64,000 bases of DNA, from NCBI RefSeq assembly GCF_039503195.1, contig NZ_JBCJKP010000001.1, positions 2,232,001-2,296,000 on the forward strand, given 5' to 3'. Positions 25,691-36,161 of this stretch are shown here, one piece after another. Under the pieces are notes generated by a model that saw nothing but the letters and a program-made list of their open reading frames with translations, made no database searches and had not been told where the DNA came from. How positions within the stretch are numbered: the first letter of the stretch is position 1; each line of letters opens with the position of its first letter. The position numbers and the translations under genes are program-made. The stretch is from Streptomyces mirabilis. GTDB taxonomy: Bacteria > Actinomycetota > Actinomycetes > Streptomycetales > Streptomycetaceae.

Positions 25691-25727
25691 GGGTTCTTGT
25701 CAGAGGGCGCGGGGTGCATCGCCCCGT

Positions 25728-25758
25728 CAGGGGCGCGGGGAACTGCGCGACCAGCCAC
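25728..25758. repeat. Streptomyces intergenic palindromic repeat, copy 2
   Basis: GGGGCGCGGGGAACTGCGCG followed by ACCAGCC; the same element as at 4028-4071 in the opposite orientation, here between the convergent gntR and lrp genes. A shorter related GGCGCGGGG-type arm precedes it from about 25705. Confidence 0.7.
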
Positions 25759-25789
25759 AACGAACCCTCAGCCGCCGCCCAACCCCCCC

Positions 25790-26242
25790 TCACGTGGGCG
25801 ACCCTGACGAGAACCGCCGCAGCAACGGAGACAACACCAGCACCGACTTGGTCCGCTCAACGAACGGCTCCCCAGCGATCCGCTCCAACACCCGCTCGAA
25901 ATGCCGCATGTCAGAAGCGAACACCTGCACCACCGCATCCGCCTCACCGGTGACGGTGGACGCGGCCACCACTTCCTGATACCGCTCCAGCCCCCGCTGA
26001 ATGGTCTCCGGCGAGGTGTTCCGGCGGCAGTAGATCTCGACGAACCCCTCCGTCTCCCACCCCAGCGCCGCCGGATCCACCCGCACGGTGAACCCGGTGA
26101 TGGCACCCGTGGCCCGCAGCCGGTCCACCCGGCGCTTCACGGCGGGCGCGGACAGGCCGACCAGGTGGCCGATGTCGGCGTAGGAGCGGCGGGCGTCCTC
26201 GGCGAGGGCGTGCACGATGCGTTCGTCGAGATCGTTCAGCAC
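25790..26242 (-). CDS. Lrp/AsnC-family transcriptional regulator
   Basis: A 150-residue regulator with the N-terminal AsnC helix-turn-helix (LDERIVHALAEDARRSYADIGHLVGLSAPAVKRRVDRL) and the RAM effector domain (about 70-140). Such proteins bind amino acids and form octameric discs. It follows an amino acid permease gene by 10 bp and so is probably cotranscribed with it and controls it. Confidence 0.92.
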   Translation of the reverse strand: MLNDLDERIVHALAEDARRSYADIGHLVGLSAPAVKRRVDRLRATGAITGFTVRVDPAALGWETEGFVEIYCRRNTSPETIQRGLERYQEVVAASTVTGEADAVVQVFASDMRHFERVLERIAGEPFVERTKSVLVLSPLLRRFSSGSPT

Positions 26243-26252
26243 TGCGGGTGTT

Positions 26253-27719
26253 TCACTTTTCTGAGGGCGCGAGACGGGAGCGGCGGTAGCCGTAACTGAA
26301 GTAGAACACGAGCCCGGCGGCCATCCAGACTCCGAAGACCACCCAGGTGACGGCCGAAAGGCTGCCCATCATCCACACGCACAGGGCGAAGCCGATCGCG
26401 GGCAGCACCGGCGACAACGGCACCCGGAAGGTGCGCCGCATCTCCGGGCGCGTCCGGCGCAGCACCACGACGGCCACATTGACCAGCGCGAAGGCGAAGA
26501 GGGTGCCGATGCTGGTGGCGTCGGCGAGCTGGCCGAGCGGGATCGCGGCGGCGAGGACACCGCAGAACAGCGAGACGATCACGGTGTTGGCGCGGGGCGC
26601 GCCGGTCTTCGGGTGGACACGCGAGAACACCTTGGGCACGAGCCCGTCGCGGGACATGGCGAAGAGGATGCGGGTCTGGCCGTAGAGCACGGTCAGGACG
26701 ACGCTGGCGATGGCGATGACGGCACCGGCGGCGAGCAGCGTGCCCCAGAAGGTCTGCCCGGTGACGTTCTTCATGATCTCGGCGAGCGCGGCCTCCGAGT
26801 CGTTGAACTTCCGCCAGGGCTTGGCGCCGACGGCGACGGCCGCGACGACGACGTACAGGGCCGTCACGATGACCAGCGAGAGCATGATCGCGCGCGGCAG
26901 GTCGCGCTGCGGGTCCTTGGCCTCCTCACCCGCGGTGGAGGCCGCGTCGAAGCCGATGTACGAGAAGAACAGCGTGGCACCGGCGGCACTGACGCCCGCC
27001 ATGCCGAGCGGCATGAAGTGCTCGTAGTTGCCGGACTTGAAGCCCTGGATGCCGATCGCGCAGAACAGCAGCAGCGCGACGATCTTCACGGCCACCATGA
27101 TCGTGTTGGCGCGTGCGGACTCCTTGGCGCCGCCGAGCAGGAAGGCCATGGCGAGCAGGACGACGATCAGGGCCGGCAGGTTGAAGATGCCGCCGTCGCC
27201 GGGAGGTGCGGAGAGCGCGTTCGGGAGGGTGACGCCGATCGTGCCGGCGAGCAGTTCGTTGAGGTACTCGCCCCAGCCGACCGCGACGGCGGCCACCGAC
27301 ACGCCGTACTCCAGGACCAGACACCAACCGCAGATCCAGGCGATCAGCTCACCCATCGTTGCGTACGCGTACGAGTACGAGGAGCCGGCGACCGGGATGG
27401 TGCCGGCCAGCTCGGCGTACGACAGGGCCGAGAACAGCGCCGTGAGACCGGCGATCACGAAGGAGAGGGTGACCGCGGGTCCGGCCTTGGGGACGGCCTC
27501 GCCGAGGACCACGAAGATGCCGGTGCCCAGGGTGGCACCGATGCTGATCATGGTGAGCTGCCACAGCCCGAGGGAGCGCCTGAGCGAGCCTCCCTCACCC
27601 TGGCCGCCCTCGGCGACCAGGCGTTCCACGGGCTTGCGGCGCATGAGACGCGCGCCGATACCCGGGGACGGTGCGGCGGACTCTGTGCGGGACTGCGGGG
27701 GTGCGCCTTGATCGAGCAC
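26253..27719 (-). CDS. APC-family amino acid permease
   Basis: A 488-residue amino acid/polyamine/organocation transporter with about twelve to fourteen segments. SIGATLGTGIFVVLG is the consensus in the first segment and FFSYIGFDAASTAGEEAKDPQRDLPRAI the one in segment six. It resembles the cationic amino acid (CAT/YfnA) branch. GTG at 27719 has AAGGAG 8 bp upstream. Operon partner of the Lrp-type regulator; TTGCG inverted repeats upstream are likely sites for it. Confidence 0.88.
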   Translation of the reverse strand: MLDQGAPPQSRTESAAPSPGIGARLMRRKPVERLVAEGGQGEGGSLRRSLGLWQLTMISIGATLGTGIFVVLGEAVPKAGPAVTLSFVIAGLTALFSALSYAELAGTIPVAGSSYSYAYATMGELIAWICGWCLVLEYGVSVAAVAVGWGEYLNELLAGTIGVTLPNALSAPPGDGGIFNLPALIVVLLAMAFLLGGAKESARANTIMVAVKIVALLLFCAIGIQGFKSGNYEHFMPLGMAGVSAAGATLFFSYIGFDAASTAGEEAKDPQRDLPRAIMLSLVIVTALYVVVAAVAVGAKPWRKFNDSEAALAEIMKNVTGQTFWGTLLAAGAVIAIASVVLTVLYGQTRILFAMSRDGLVPKVFSRVHPKTGAPRANTVIVSLFCGVLAAAIPLGQLADATSIGTLFAFALVNVAVVVLRRTRPEMRRTFRVPLSPVLPAIGFALCVWMMGSLSAVTWVVFGVWMAAGLVFYFSYGYRRSRLAPSEK

Positions 27720-28025
27720 GCGGTGGCTCCTTCATCGCTGCCGGTCGATACGGCGGGAACCGGCGGCACCCCTGGCAGCAGGGACCCACCGAGCGGGGTC
27801 CCCGCCACGCCATGTACAGCGCTTGACCCTATGAGTCCGGGCTTCACGGGCGTAATGCAGCAACCTTGCGCATCTCCGCAAGATCATTGCGTTCATCGCA
27901 CCTCGGCGCGTGTTCGTTGCGCGGGGTCTTTCGATGGTTGCGTACGCCCCCGCACGGCAGTCCGCGGCAGGTACGCCGACGGCCCCCGCGGGCGCACCAC
28001 GGGGGCCGTACGACGGTGGAAGGGG
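27720..28025. other. Intergenic region, permease promoter side
   Basis: 306 bp between guaB1 and the permease with no coding frame of typical Streptomyces codon use. It holds the TTGCG repeats described separately (27866-27900), further TTGCGC and TTGCG copies at about 27920-27940, and the permease promoter, which I could not assign precisely. Confidence 0.6.
27866..27900. promoter_or_regulatory. Paired TTGCG inverted repeats, possible Lrp operators
   Basis: TTGCG-N6-CGCAA (27866-27881) is a perfect inverted repeat, followed six bases later by TTGCG-N5-CGCA (27887-27900). They lie about 150-180 bp upstream of the permease start. Lrp/AsnC regulators bind serial degenerate repeats of this kind, and the permease operon encodes one. 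Confidence 0.5.
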
Positions 28026-29510
<1,485 letters not shown>

Positions 29511-29575
29511 TCAGCCAGGGGGAAGAGCACGTACTTCATTGTCCCATGGCGACCTGTATGTGATGCCCGGACAGA

Positions 29576-29962
29576 TCATCCAGGCTGGTCAGGGGGCAGT
29601 TGGTCGGATCCTCCAAGCGAGAGGACCACCGACAGCACGGCGTCGTGCTCCTCGTAGCGCCCGGTGGCCGATTCCAGCACCTCCTGGGCGATCTCCCACT
29701 CGTCGGGGCGGGCCTTGGCGTAGTGCCGCCAGCCGCTCACCAGGATGACACGGCCCGGGCTGGCGGGCCCCCAGTCGGGGTCGCCCAGGCAGTCCGCGAG
29801 GGCGTCCCAGTTCCGGCCGAACCATTCGGGCAGGTCGAGGGCGCGGACGCAGCGTTCCATGAAGGCCGCCTTGTCCGAGACTCCGGTGAGGTCGAGGACG
29901 CTGACCTGCCATCCGACCGCGCGCGCCGCCCGGAACACCTCCGCCAACGGGCCGTCCGTCAT
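29576..29962 (-). CDS. Barstar-family ribonuclease inhibitor
   Basis: A 128-residue barstar-like protein. The conserved core is FGRNWDALADCLGD; the acidic helix of barstar that plugs the RNase active site corresponds to this segment. It should protect the cytoplasm against the RNase encoded immediately upstream, with which it overlaps by 4 bp. The C-terminal tail beyond about 110 is family-atypical and acidic. Confidence 0.9.
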   Translation of the reverse strand: MTDGPLAEVFRAARAVGWQVSVLDLTGVSDKAAFMERCVRALDLPEWFGRNWDALADCLGDPDWGPASPGRVILVSGWRHYAKARPDEWEIAQEVLESATGRYEEHDAVLSVVLSLGGSDQLPPDQPG

Positions 29963-30393
29963 CTCAGCACCGCCCTGAACGACTTGTAGTGATCACCGGT
30001 GTAGTAGATCTCACCGCCCTGCCCGGTGACAATGCGACGGGCTCCCCGATCGTGTGCGCCGGGGGTTTTGACCGTGTACTCGTGGTAATAGCCGCGCGGG
30101 TGCTTGGGCAGCATGCCCTCGAAGTTCCCGAAGACGATGCCGTCCCTGGCGTACGGGAAGGGGCCGCCCTTGTCGATGAGGGCGAGCGTCGTGCGGGCCT
30201 CGGCGGGAAGCCGGGTCGCGTCGACCGTCCCCATCCCGTGGGCCCAGGTGGGAACCGCTGAACGGGCCGCCGACGGGGCGCCCGTCACCGCACCCGTACC
30301 GGCCGACTCCGTCGACGAGCAGCCCGTCAGGAGCACGCCGAGACACAGAAACAGCCCCACGAGCGCCCGGGGCACCCACCGCACCACCACCAT
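29959..30393 (-). CDS. RNase Sa-like guanyl-specific ribonuclease (lipoprotein)
   Basis: A 144-residue exported RNase of the barnase/RNase Sa family. The first 24 residues are a signal with lipobox LTGC (Cys25), so it is probably lipid-anchored outside the cell. After a linker the catalytic domain (about 55-144) matches RNase Sa closely; the catalytic residues are Glu105 (YYHEYTV), Arg119/Arg120 (GARRIV) and His135 (YYTGDHY). The two cysteines that form the RNase Sa disulfide are missing: the first is Asp58 and the C-terminal one is lost. Starts at ATG 30393; coupled to the barstar gene. Confidence 0.9.
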   Translation of the reverse strand: MVVVRWVPRALVGLFLCLGVLLTGCSSTESAGTGAVTGAPSAARSAVPTWAHGMGTVDATRLPAEARTTLALIDKGGPFPYARDGIVFGNFEGMLPKHPRGYYHEYTVKTPGAHDRGARRIVTGQGGEIYYTGDHYKSFRAVLR

Positions 30394-30458
30394 GCCGCCG
30401 ATGCTGCCACGCCCCCCTCCGCGCGGCGCGCCGATACCCCGAAGCGCCTCCTGACGGG

Positions 30459-31478
30459 TCACGGACCGTCCGGATCCGCCCGGTTCAGGGCGGGTCGGGG
30501 AGTCGTGCCCGCTGTCATCAGGTAGTCCGCGGCGGACGTGTCCGTCACCAGGCTGGTGACGAGCCCGGACCGCAGCACCGCGTCGATGGCGGCGGCCTTG
30601 CGCTGTCCGCCCGCGATCGCCACGACCTCGGGAATGCGTCGCAGCCGGTCGGCCTCGACGGTGATGCACCGCTCGCCCAGGTCACGGCCGACCCGCCGCC
30701 CCTCCGCGTCGAAGAGGTGCGCGGACATCTCGGCGGCGACACCGAGGGTGGCGTAGTGGGCGCGCTCCTCCTCGGTGAGCATGTCGTGCACCGTCGAGAT
30801 GCCGGGCTCCCAGGAGCCGATCGACACGCAGGCGACCGTGACCTTGTCGAAGTACTCGAAGGCACGGGCGATCCCGGTCTGGCTGCGCAGCGCGGCCGCG
30901 GTGGCCGCGTCGGGCAGCAGCATCGGCGCGTAGATGGGGTGGGCGTCGCCGCCCGACACCTGCGCGGCGCGGCGTACCGCCTCCACCGACCCGCGTTCCG
31001 CGGTCCCGGCGTCGTACACGCCCGTCAGCTGCACCACCGTGCACGGCGGGAGCCGGTCGAGCGCCGCCGCCATGTGGATGGTGGAGCGGCCCCAGGCCAG
31101 GCCCAGCACATCGCCCTCGTTGACCAGCTCACCGAGCAGGTCGGCGGCGACTTCACCGAGGTTCTCGGGGTCGGGCGACTCCTCGGCATCCGCCGGGGAC
31201 TCGACCACGACGGCGTGCCGCAGGCCGTAGCGGGCGCGCAGCGCGTCGGAGCGCTCCGCGTCCAGCTCGGCGGGCACCCGGATCTCGATCCGCACGAGAT
31301 CCCGTTCGAGGGCGGTCTCCAGGACCCGGGCCACCTTGAAGCGGCTGACGCCGAACTCCTCGGCGATCTGGATCTTGGACTTCCCCTCGAGGTAGAAGCG
31401 GCGGGCCATGGCCGCCGCCTGCACCAGCTCAGCGGGTCCCATCCGCATGGCTGACCGGCCCGCCGACATACCCGACAC
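30459..31478 (-). CDS. SorC/DeoR-type sugar-binding transcriptional regulator
   Basis: A 339-residue SorC-family regulator: a helix-turn-helix (about 20-55, KSKIQIAEEFGVSRFKVARVLETA) and a sugar-phosphate-binding domain with LGLAWGRSTIHMAAAL and AIAGGQRKAAAIDAVLRSG. Effectors of the family are sugar phosphates. GTG at 31478 has GAGGAG 7 bp upstream, whereas the longer start at 31502 has none. It lies 100 bp downstream of rpe on the same strand, so pentose-phosphate intermediates are a reasonable guess for the signal. Confidence 0.87.
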   Translation of the reverse strand: MSGMSAGRSAMRMGPAELVQAAAMARRFYLEGKSKIQIAEEFGVSRFKVARVLETALERDLVRIEIRVPAELDAERSDALRARYGLRHAVVVESPADAEESPDPENLGEVAADLLGELVNEGDVLGLAWGRSTIHMAAALDRLPPCTVVQLTGVYDAGTAERGSVEAVRRAAQVSGGDAHPIYAPMLLPDAATAAALRSQTGIARAFEYFDKVTVACVSIGSWEPGISTVHDMLTEEERAHYATLGVAAEMSAHLFDAEGRRVGRDLGERCITVEADRLRRIPEVVAIAGGQRKAAAIDAVLRSGLVTSLVTDTSAADYLMTAGTTPRPALNRADPDGP

Positions 31479-31580
31479 GGCGATCTCCTCACTGCTGTTC
31501 ACACTCTGGATTCGCCGTTCATCCTTGCAGATCCGGCGTACTCGATCAGCCCTGATGGGCGGCGTTCACGTTCCCTTTGG

Positions 31581-32267
31581 TCAGTGGTCGCACGCCCACG
31601 CCGCAGGGGCCGTCGCGCCCTGAGCCTGGGTGCGCAATGCACGTACCGCCTGGGCCGGATCAGCGGCCCCGTACACGGCCGAACCGGCGACGAAGACGTC
31701 CGCGCCCGCCTCCGCGCACCGCTCGATGGTGGACGCGGACACACCGCCGTCGACCTGAAGCCAGAGCTCGAGGCCGTGCTTGCTGATCAGCTCACGGGTG
31801 CGGCGGATCTTCGGCAGCATGATGTCCAGGAACGCCTGGCCACCGAAACCGGGCTCGACCGTCATGATCAGCAGCATGTCGAGCTCGGGGAGCAGGTCCT
31901 CGTACGGCTCGATGGGGGTCGCGGGCTTGAGCGCCATGGAGGCGCGGGCGCCCTTGGCCCGGATCTCGCGGGCGAGCCGAACCGGCGCGGCGGCCGCCTC
32001 GACGTGGAAGGTGACGGAGCCGGCACCCGCTTCCACGTACTGGGGTGCCCACCGATCGGGGTCCGCGATCATCAGATGGCAGTCCAGCGGCGTGTCCGTC
32101 GCACGGGCCAGGGACTCCACTACCGGCACACCGAGCGTGAGGTTCGGGACGAAATGGTTGTCCATGACGTCGACATGGAGCCAGTCCGCGCCCTCCACCG
32201 CCTGTGCCTCTTCGGCAAGACGGGCGAAGTCCGCGGACAGAATGCTGGGGTTGATCTGCACGGCCAT
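31581..32267 (-). CDS. rpe: Ribulose-phosphate 3-epimerase
   Basis: Interconverts ribulose 5-phosphate and xylulose 5-phosphate in the pentose phosphate pathway. A 228-residue TIM barrel with [13 protein letters not shown] (Ser and Asp), [16 protein letters not shown] (His, Asp), DCHLMI (His), [12 protein letters not shown] and [11 protein letters not shown] (second catalytic Asp). ATG at 32267 begins [10 protein letters not shown]; the frame upstream is non-coding. Confidence 0.96.
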   Translation of the reverse strand: MAVQINPSILSADFARLAEEAQAVEGADWLHVDVMDNHFVPNLTLGVPVVESLARATDTPLDCHLMIADPDRWAPQYVEAGAGSVTFHVEAAAAPVRLAREIRAKGARASMALKPATPIEPYEDLLPELDMLLIMTVEPGFGGQAFLDIMLPKIRRTRELISKHGLELWLQVDGGVSASTIERCAEAGADVFVAGSAVYGAADPAQAVRALRTQAQGATAPAAWACDH

Positions 32268-32479
32268 GCCCCAAGCCTGCCATGCCCCGGGCCGGTTGCT
32301 CTCCTCGGTCCGGCTCCTGGACCGTACCTGAGACATACCGGCGGCATACCTGTGCCATACATGCGCCATACATGCGCCGTGCCCGAGCCGCACCGGGGCG
32401 ACACCAAAACGGCACCAAAGCGGCACCGGGACCGTTGCGCGGGTGTCGCGCCCCGCGCGGTCCGGGTGCCGCCGGTTCT

Positions 32480-32881
32480 TCAGCCGCGGGCGAAGGCCGG
32501 CAGGTCGGCGTCGAAGACGTCCTTGAACGGGGCGACCATCGACAGGCCGTGCGGGGCACCCTGGTACACCTTCAGCGTGGCGTCCTTGACGATTTTCGAG
32601 GACTTCTCCGCGGCCGCGACGATGGGCACGATCTGGTCGTCGTCGCCGTGTGCGATCAGGGTGGGGATGTCGAACCGCTTCAGGTCCTCGGTGAGGTCGG
32701 TCTCGGAGAACGCCTTGACGCAGTCGTACGAGAAAGCCGTTTTCGGCCATCATGCGGACCTGGGGGTCCCAGGCGTCGGCGTTCAGCGGCCAGCCATGGC
32801 TGAACACGACCGGCTGCCCCGTACCCCAGTCCTTGTAATAGATTTCCGTGTCATCCTTCGTGGAAATGAAAGGCAGGGCAT
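32480..32881 (-). pseudogene. Alpha/beta hydrolase (non-haem haloperoxidase type), internally deleted
   Basis: Two ends of one gene are present in different frames. The 5' part reads [18 protein letters not shown], then [17 protein letters not shown] and MMAENG; the 3' part, from about 32738 down, reads [17 protein letters not shown], then [15 protein letters not shown] and [11 protein letters not shown], ending PAFARG-stop. Intact relatives have about 150 more residues between, including the nucleophile elbow GHSxGG, so the middle and the catalytic Ser are gone. The start is also damaged: the only nearby ATG (32881) is out of frame with the 5' part. Cannot be functional. Confidence 0.88.
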
Positions 32882-32946
32882 ATTTCTTTCGATCGAGTTA
32901 CGTGCGGGATCCCTGATCGGCTGAAATGCATGACGGGAATTTCACG

Positions 32947-34452
32947 CTACCCGACATGCCGCTTTTCCGCGCGGTACGCCTCCAGCAGGCGGAGCCACAC
33001 CTCACTCGCGGTGGGGTAACTGGGCACGACATGCCACAGCACGGGAAGCGGCACTCTCGCGACGATGGCCGTCGTGGCGGAGTGGACGAGTTCCGCGACG
33101 CCCGAACCGACGAACGTCGCGCCCACCACCGTGTCGGTACCCCGGTCGACGACCAGTTTGGCGCGCCCGAAGTAGTCCTCACGCTGCACATAGGTGCCGG
33201 CCAGCGCGGCCATGTCGTACTCGACCGTCGCCACGTCGAGTCCCGCCGCGCGCGCCGCCCGCTCGGTCATGCCGGCCGATCCGACCTCCGGGTCGGTGAA
33301 CGTCACCTGCGGGTTGCCCCGATGTCCGTCGGCGGAGCCCGGCACACCGCTCCCCGCTCCGTCCACCCGCCCGTCCGTGGCACGGGCGGCGATCACCTCA
33401 CCGGCGATCCGCGCCTGGTACTTGCCCATGTGGGTCAGCAGCGCGCGCCCGCAGACATCACCGACCGCGTACAGCCAGTGCCCGTCCACCGCCCGTACGG
33501 CCTGCTCGTCGTCGACCTCCAGAAAGCCGCCGTCGGGGCGTCCCACCGACGACAGGCCGATGTCCTGGGTGTTCGGCGTACGTCCGGTGGCGAGCACCAG
33601 TTCGTCGGCGACGAGCGTGCTCCCGTCGTCCAGCCGGACGGTGACCTCGCCGCCGTGCGCCAGCCCGACTCCCGTGTCACGGGGGTCGTCGCGCCGCACC
33701 TCGGTGACGGATCTGCCGGGAAGCAGCCGCACCCCCGCGTCCGTCAACCGGTCGGCCACCATGCGCCCGGCGAAGGGTTCCGCCCGGGCCAGCAGGCCGG
33801 TGCGCCGGTACACGACGCTCAACTCCTCGACGCCCAGCGGCTTCAGCCAGGTGGCCGCCTCGCACGCGACCACCCCACCGCCCAGCACCACGACCCGGCG
33901 TGGCACCTCGCGCAGATTGGTGACGTCGCGGGACGTCCACGGCCGTGCCTCGCTCATGCCGGGAATCGTCGGCACGGTGGTGCAGGAGCCCGTGTCGATC
34001 ACCACCGCGTGCCGTGCGGTCAGCACACGGGTGCCGCCGGCCGCCGTCTCCACCGCCACCGCGCGCTCCCCGGCGAGCCGCCCGTACCCGCGCACGACAT
34101 CGATGCCGACGCCGAGCGCCCAGTTGATCTGCGAGGAGTCGTCGAGGCCGTTCACGACGGTGTCCCGGCGGGCCAGTACCGCCCGCACGTCCAGCTCGCG
34201 CCCGGTCAACAGCGAGGACACACCCGGCACATGCCGTCCGCCGTCCAGCACCTCGGCCGGGCGCAACAGGGCCTTGCTGGGCATGCAGGCCCAGTACGAG
34301 CACTCGCCGCCCAGCAACTCCGCCTCGACCAGCACCGCCTCCAGACCGGAGAACTGCGTGGCGTACTGAGCCGCGTTCTCCCCGGCCGCGGCGCCGCCCA
34401 GGACGATGACGTCCCACTCGGAACGATCGGGATCCACACGCGCTGCCATCAT
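32947..34452 (-). CDS. FAD/NAD(P) pyridine nucleotide-disulfide oxidoreductase
   Basis: A 501-residue flavoprotein of the lipoamide dehydrogenase/mercuric reductase superfamily. FAD motif VLGGAAAGENAA at about 17-28, redox pair CSYWAC in GGECSYWACMPSK, NAD(P) motif VVLGGGVVACEAA, and FAD motif LYAVGDVCG. The C-terminal active-site His-Glu pair of classical members is changed to VPSYPTASE: the Glu remains but the His is absent, as in a divergent actinobacterial group. Substrate unknown. ATG start with GAGGG just upstream. Confidence 0.85.
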   Translation of the reverse strand: MMAARVDPDRSEWDVIVLGGAAAGENAAQYATQFSGLEAVLVEAELLGGECSYWACMPSKALLRPAEVLDGGRHVPGVSSLLTGRELDVRAVLARRDTVVNGLDDSSQINWALGVGIDVVRGYGRLAGERAVAVETAAGGTRVLTARHAVVIDTGSCTTVPTIPGMSEARPWTSRDVTNLREVPRRVVVLGGGVVACEAATWLKPLGVEELSVVYRRTGLLARAEPFAGRMVADRLTDAGVRLLPGRSVTEVRRDDPRDTGVGLAHGGEVTVRLDDGSTLVADELVLATGRTPNTQDIGLSSVGRPDGGFLEVDDEQAVRAVDGHWLYAVGDVCGRALLTHMGKYQARIAGEVIAARATDGRVDGAGSGVPGSADGHRGNPQVTFTDPEVGSAGMTERAARAAGLDVATVEYDMAALAGTYVQREDYFGRAKLVVDRGTDTVVGATFVGSGVAELVHSATTAIVARVPLPVLWHVVPSYPTASEVWLRLLEAYRAEKRHVG

Positions 34453-34614
34453 TCACGCCCTCAAATACGAGAATGGTGAACTCGGAGGATCAGGCGATGA
34501 CTCTCATTATTGCGCTCGGACGGGGTTTACCACGCCTCGTCCTACTCCGCTCCGGCCTTTTCTCCGAATACGAGAAAGGGTACGCCTTCGGACTGTTCTC
34601 GGCGCTGGGAGAGG

Positions 34615-36057
34615 TCACGCCGTCCGGCGGATCAGCGCCAGATACATGGCGTCCGTACCGTGCAGATGCGGCCACAGCTGTACGTCGGGGCCGTCGCCCA
34701 GCGCCGGGACGCCGGGCAGGAGCGGGCGGGCGTCGAGGAGTTCGGCGGAGCCCGTGTCGTAGTGCTTGAGGACGTCGTTCACGACCGCGCGGGTCTCGGC
34801 GAGGTGCGGCGAGCAGGTCGCGTACCCGACGACGCCGCCGACCCGTACGGAGTCCAGCGCCGTGCGCAACAGCCCGCGCTGGAGGGGCGCGAAGCCGTCC
34901 AGGTCCTCGGGACGGCGCCGCCAGCGGGCCTCGGGACGGCGGCGCAGGGCGCCAAGACCCGTGCAGGGCACGTCCATGAGCACCCGGTCGAAGGTGCCGG
35001 GCAGCCACGGCGGACGGGTGCCGTCGGCGGCGATGACCTGGTAGGGGCCGGGATTACCCGCGAGCGCCTTGGCCACCAGGCCCGCCCGGTGCGGCTGCTT
35101 CTCCGCGGCGAGCAGCGCGGCGCCGCGCTCGGCGGCCAGTCCGGCGAGCATGGCGGCCTTGCCGCCGGGGCCCGCGCAGCCGTCCAGCCACGCCTTGTCG
35201 GGGCCGTCGAGCGGCGCGTTCGCGAGAGCGAGCGCCACCAGCTGGCTGCCCTCGTCCTGGACGCCCGCCCGCCCCTCCCGTACGGCGTCGATGGCACCGG
35301 GCTCGCCGCCCTCGCTGAGCCGCACGGCGTACGGCGACCAGCGTCCCGGCAGCGCGGACTCCTCCCCGAGGGCGCCGAGGAGTTCGTCGGCGGTGGAACG
35401 CCCGGGCCGCGCCACGAGCGTCACCTCGGGCCGCTCGTTGTCGGCCTCCAGCAGGTCCTCGATCCCGGCACGGCCGCCGCCCAGCGCGTCCCACAGCGCC
35501 GAGACGACCCAGCGCGGGTGCGAGTGCACGACGGCGAGGTGGTCCTCGGGGTCCTCGTCGTAGGGCGGCGCGACCTGCTCCAGCCAGGCGTCGAGATCCT
35601 GCCGGGCGACCTTGCGCAGCACGGCGTTGACGAACTTGGCGCGCCCGTCGCCGAGTACGACGCGGGCGAGTTCGACGGAGGCGGACACGGCGGCATGCGT
35701 CGGGATGCGCGTCCCGAGCAGCTGGTGCACGCCGAGGCTGAGCACATCGAGCACGGGCGGGTCGACTTCTCGCAGCGGCCGGTCCACACAGGCCGCGATG
35801 ACGGCGTCGTACGTCCCTTGCCGGCGCAGCGTCCCGTACACCAGCTCGGTGGCCAGCGCCGCGTCCCGCCCGTCGAACTTTTCCGGTCCCTCCTTCTCGC
35901 GCGCCTTCCGCAGCAGCGGCGGCAGCACGAGGTTGGCGTACGCGTCGCGCTCGTCCACGGCCCGCAGTGCCTCGAAGGCGAGCATGCGGACCGGGTCCTT
36001 CTGGGGGCGGCGGTAGGGCTTGCCGGGCTTGCGCGGCCCGCGGGACTGCTCAGTCAC
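34615..36057 (-). CDS. rsmB: 16S rRNA (cytosine-967-C5) methyltransferase
   Basis: 480 residues: a Lys/Arg-rich N-terminus, a NusB-like RNA-binding domain (about 20-165, VDERDAYANLVLPPLLR ... FVNAVLRKVAR) and a Rossmann methyltransferase domain with GCAGPGGKAAMLA (SAM), MDVPCTGLGALRRRPEARWR (catalytic Cys of PC motif) and GYATCSPHLAET (second Cys). Starts at GTG 36057. Its usual partner fmt lies upstream, but the two are separated here by about 1.1 kb of gene remnants. Confidence 0.94.
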   Translation of the reverse strand: MTEQSRGPRKPGKPYRRPQKDPVRMLAFEALRAVDERDAYANLVLPPLLRKAREKEGPEKFDGRDAALATELVYGTLRRQGTYDAVIAACVDRPLREVDPPVLDVLSLGVHQLLGTRIPTHAAVSASVELARVVLGDGRAKFVNAVLRKVARQDLDAWLEQVAPPYDEDPEDHLAVVHSHPRWVVSALWDALGGGRAGIEDLLEADNERPEVTLVARPGRSTADELLGALGEESALPGRWSPYAVRLSEGGEPGAIDAVREGRAGVQDEGSQLVALALANAPLDGPDKAWLDGCAGPGGKAAMLAGLAAERGAALLAAEKQPHRAGLVAKALAGNPGPYQVIAADGTRPPWLPGTFDRVLMDVPCTGLGALRRRPEARWRRRPEDLDGFAPLQRGLLRTALDSVRVGGVVGYATCSPHLAETRAVVNDVLKHYDTGSAELLDARPLLPGVPALGDGPDVQLWPHLHGTDAMYLALIRRTA

Positions 36058-36161
36058 GAAAAAGGTGCTCCGGATCCTGGATGGTTCGACCCCTCCAGCC
36101 TACTTCCGGACGGACGTCGTTCGGCCGGACGGCCCAGGTGTCCTGGTCGGCCGCCCGCCGC

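Noticed and set aside
34473..34769. Small plus-strand frame after the flavoprotein gene
   Set aside because: Starts in the intergenic gap but mostly overlaps rsmB on the other strand; no ribosome site or recognisable domain.
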